Source of the DNA: JBCDBH01 sp039184055
Lineage (GTDB): Bacteria > Acidobacteriota > Thermoanaerobaculia > Multivoradales > J023
Assembly (NCBI GenBank): GCA_039184055.1
Contig: JBCDBH010000330.1
Span: 1-6,541, forward strand
Length of the DNA: 6,541 nt
Direction: 5' to 3'
Positions 5,701 through 6,541 of this stretch are shown in pieces. The notes under the pieces are model-generated. The model saw only the letters and a program-made list of their open reading frames with translations, did no database searches and was not told the DNA's origin. Positions within the stretch are counted from its first letter, which is position 1, and each line of letters opens with the position of its first letter. The position numbers and the translations under genes were made by a program.

Positions 5701-6541
5701 ATGACCAAACGGGTTCTCGCGTTTCTCGTCGGAGCTCTCCTGATCGTTCCGTCGCTTTATGGCGACAACGGCGACCTTGCAACGTTGCAGGAGACCTTCC
5801 GACAGCAGCTCGAAGCGGATCGTGAACGTCTCTACGAGATGTCACGGGAAGAGCGACACGCCTACATCAGTGAGCATCTCGGCTCGGATTCACCGGAGGA
5901 GCGCTTTGCCTTCAAGCGCGCGCTCGAGGTCTTTCGATCCGAGTCCGACCTGTCCTCGCTGAACCAAGAACAACGCCCGGTGGTCAACGATCGTCCGGGC
6001 GCCTTGGCGGCACGAGCGGCGGGTACGAACATCACCTACGACACGGGTGTCAACGCCGTGGGTCCCGGGGGCGCCGACAGTTTCATGGTCGGCAACCGCT
6101 TCGACACCGGGCTCGGGTTCCCGGTCGAAGACACCGGCACGATCACCATGATCACCTTCAACATCGTGAACACCTTTAATGACGTCGCGATCTGGAGTCT
6201 CTACTCCAACATCATGGGCACCACCGCCAACCGGGTGACGACGATGAGTCGCGCGGTGGCGCCGGGATTCAACACGCTCAGCGTGGCCAGCCCGACGACC
6301 ATGAACGTGTATATGAACGAGACCTTTCTCGCCGGCATCTGGCAACTCGACCCAGCGAGCTCGGGACTCGCGCTCGACACCGCGACGGTCGCCGGCCAGG
6401 GCTTTCACGGCATCAGCATCAACGACAACACGCCCATGGGTGGCCCGGGAGGTTTCAGCTACAACGACAACCTCACCGTGATGGGTGCCCAGGTCAACGT
6501 GGTCTTCCGGGTGAGTGGCAACGTCGTGCTCCCGGTCGAGC
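5701..6541 (+). CDS. Secreted hypothetical protein, helical N-terminal segment and beta-rich domain (3' end outside window)
   Basis: The frame is open from 5701 to the right edge (280 codons visible, no stop), so the C-terminus is missing. Residues 1-21 look like a Sec signal peptide: MTKR, then a hydrophobic core ending VPSLYG, with probable cleavage near Gly21. No lipobox and no cysteine is present. Residues 25-90 are highly charged and helical, with a MSREERHAYISEHL segment. From about 108 the protein changes character to a Thr/Asn/Gly-rich, beta-strand-like domain. It opens with NITYDTGVNAVGPGG and includes NRFDTG, AIWSLYSN, FLAGIWQLD and GQGFHGISIND. The visible part ends FRVSGNVVLPVE. 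I recall similar domains only as uncharacterised exported proteins of Acidobacteriota-like genomes, so no function is assigned. The start at 5701 is chosen because GAGGA lies 8 nt upstream. An in-frame ATG at 5692 would overlap that site. It is divergent from the propeller operon and need not be functionally linked to it. Confidence 0.85.
   Translation, partial: MTKRVLAFLVGALLIVPSLYGDNGDLATLQETFRQQLEADRERLYEMSREERHAYISEHLGSDSPEERFAFKRALEVFRSESDLSSLNQEQRPVVNDRPGALAARAAGTNITYDTGVNAVGPGGADSFMVGNRFDTGLGFPVEDTGTITMITFNIVNTFNDVAIWSLYSNIMGTTANRVTTMSRAVAPGFNTLSVASPTTMNVYMNETFLAGIWQLDPASSGLALDTATVAGQGFHGISINDNTPMGGPGGFSYNDNLTVMGAQVNVVFRVSGNVVLPVE

Noticed and set aside
5592..5825. A 77-codon + strand open frame starting in the intergenic region
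   Set aside because: Overlaps the better supported gene at 5701 in another frame, has no SD, and gives an Arg/Ser-rich product.
5890..6408. A 172-codon - strand open frame opposite the right-edge gene
   Set aside because: Arg/His/Gly/Val-rich shadow typical of high-GC antisense. The + strand frame has a signal peptide, an SD site and a plausible fold.

Overview
This GC-rich window encodes exported, repeat-built proteins and looks like the chromosome of a free-living, genome-rich bacterium. Two beta-propeller proteins of the FG-GAP/VCBS plus ASPIC/UnbV type (cartilage acidic protein 1-like, CRTAC1-like) sit beside a TPR lipoprotein. From general knowledge, such proteins are abundant in Acidobacteriota, Planctomycetota, Verrucomicrobiota and related lineages. 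The style of the last gene leans me towards Acidobacteriota (Thermoanaerobaculia-like), but this is a recollection of family style, not a demonstrated placement. No RNA gene, mobile element, integrase, CRISPR array or phage gene was seen.

Layout from left to right. (1) The + strand gene ending at 2180 enters from beyond the left edge. It has a helical TPR-like N-terminal part, seven Ca-binding FG-GAP blades and a C-terminal UnbV domain. (2) On the - strand, 3754 to 2096 encodes a 552-residue lipoprotein made almost entirely of TPR repeats. It converges on gene 1, and the two 3' ends overlap by 85 bp. (3) Also on the - strand, 5496 to 3751 encodes a 581-residue lipoprotein with seven FG-GAP blades and a UnbV domain. 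Its stop overlaps the start of the TPR gene (ATGA), so genes 3 and 2 form a translationally coupled pair transcribed leftwards. (4) After a 204 bp divergent intergenic region, a + strand gene starts at 5701 and runs off the right edge. It encodes a secreted protein with a signal peptide, a charged helical segment and a beta-rich domain that I cannot assign to a named family.

The lipoproteins of genes 3 and 2 probably work together at the cell envelope: a Ca-stabilised propeller and a TPR scaffold are made in a coupled way. Gene 1 carries the same two modules, TPR-like and propeller-UnbV, in one polypeptide. The biochemical role of this family in bacteria is not established, so no pathway is claimed.

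The most distinctive sequence-level features are three. A 21 bp tandem repeat at the gene 3/gene 2 junction extends the propeller protein's C-terminus and overlaps the TPR gene's apparent ribosome binding site. The two propeller genes share nearly identical DNA blocks. The two oppositely oriented transcription units overlap at their 3' ends.
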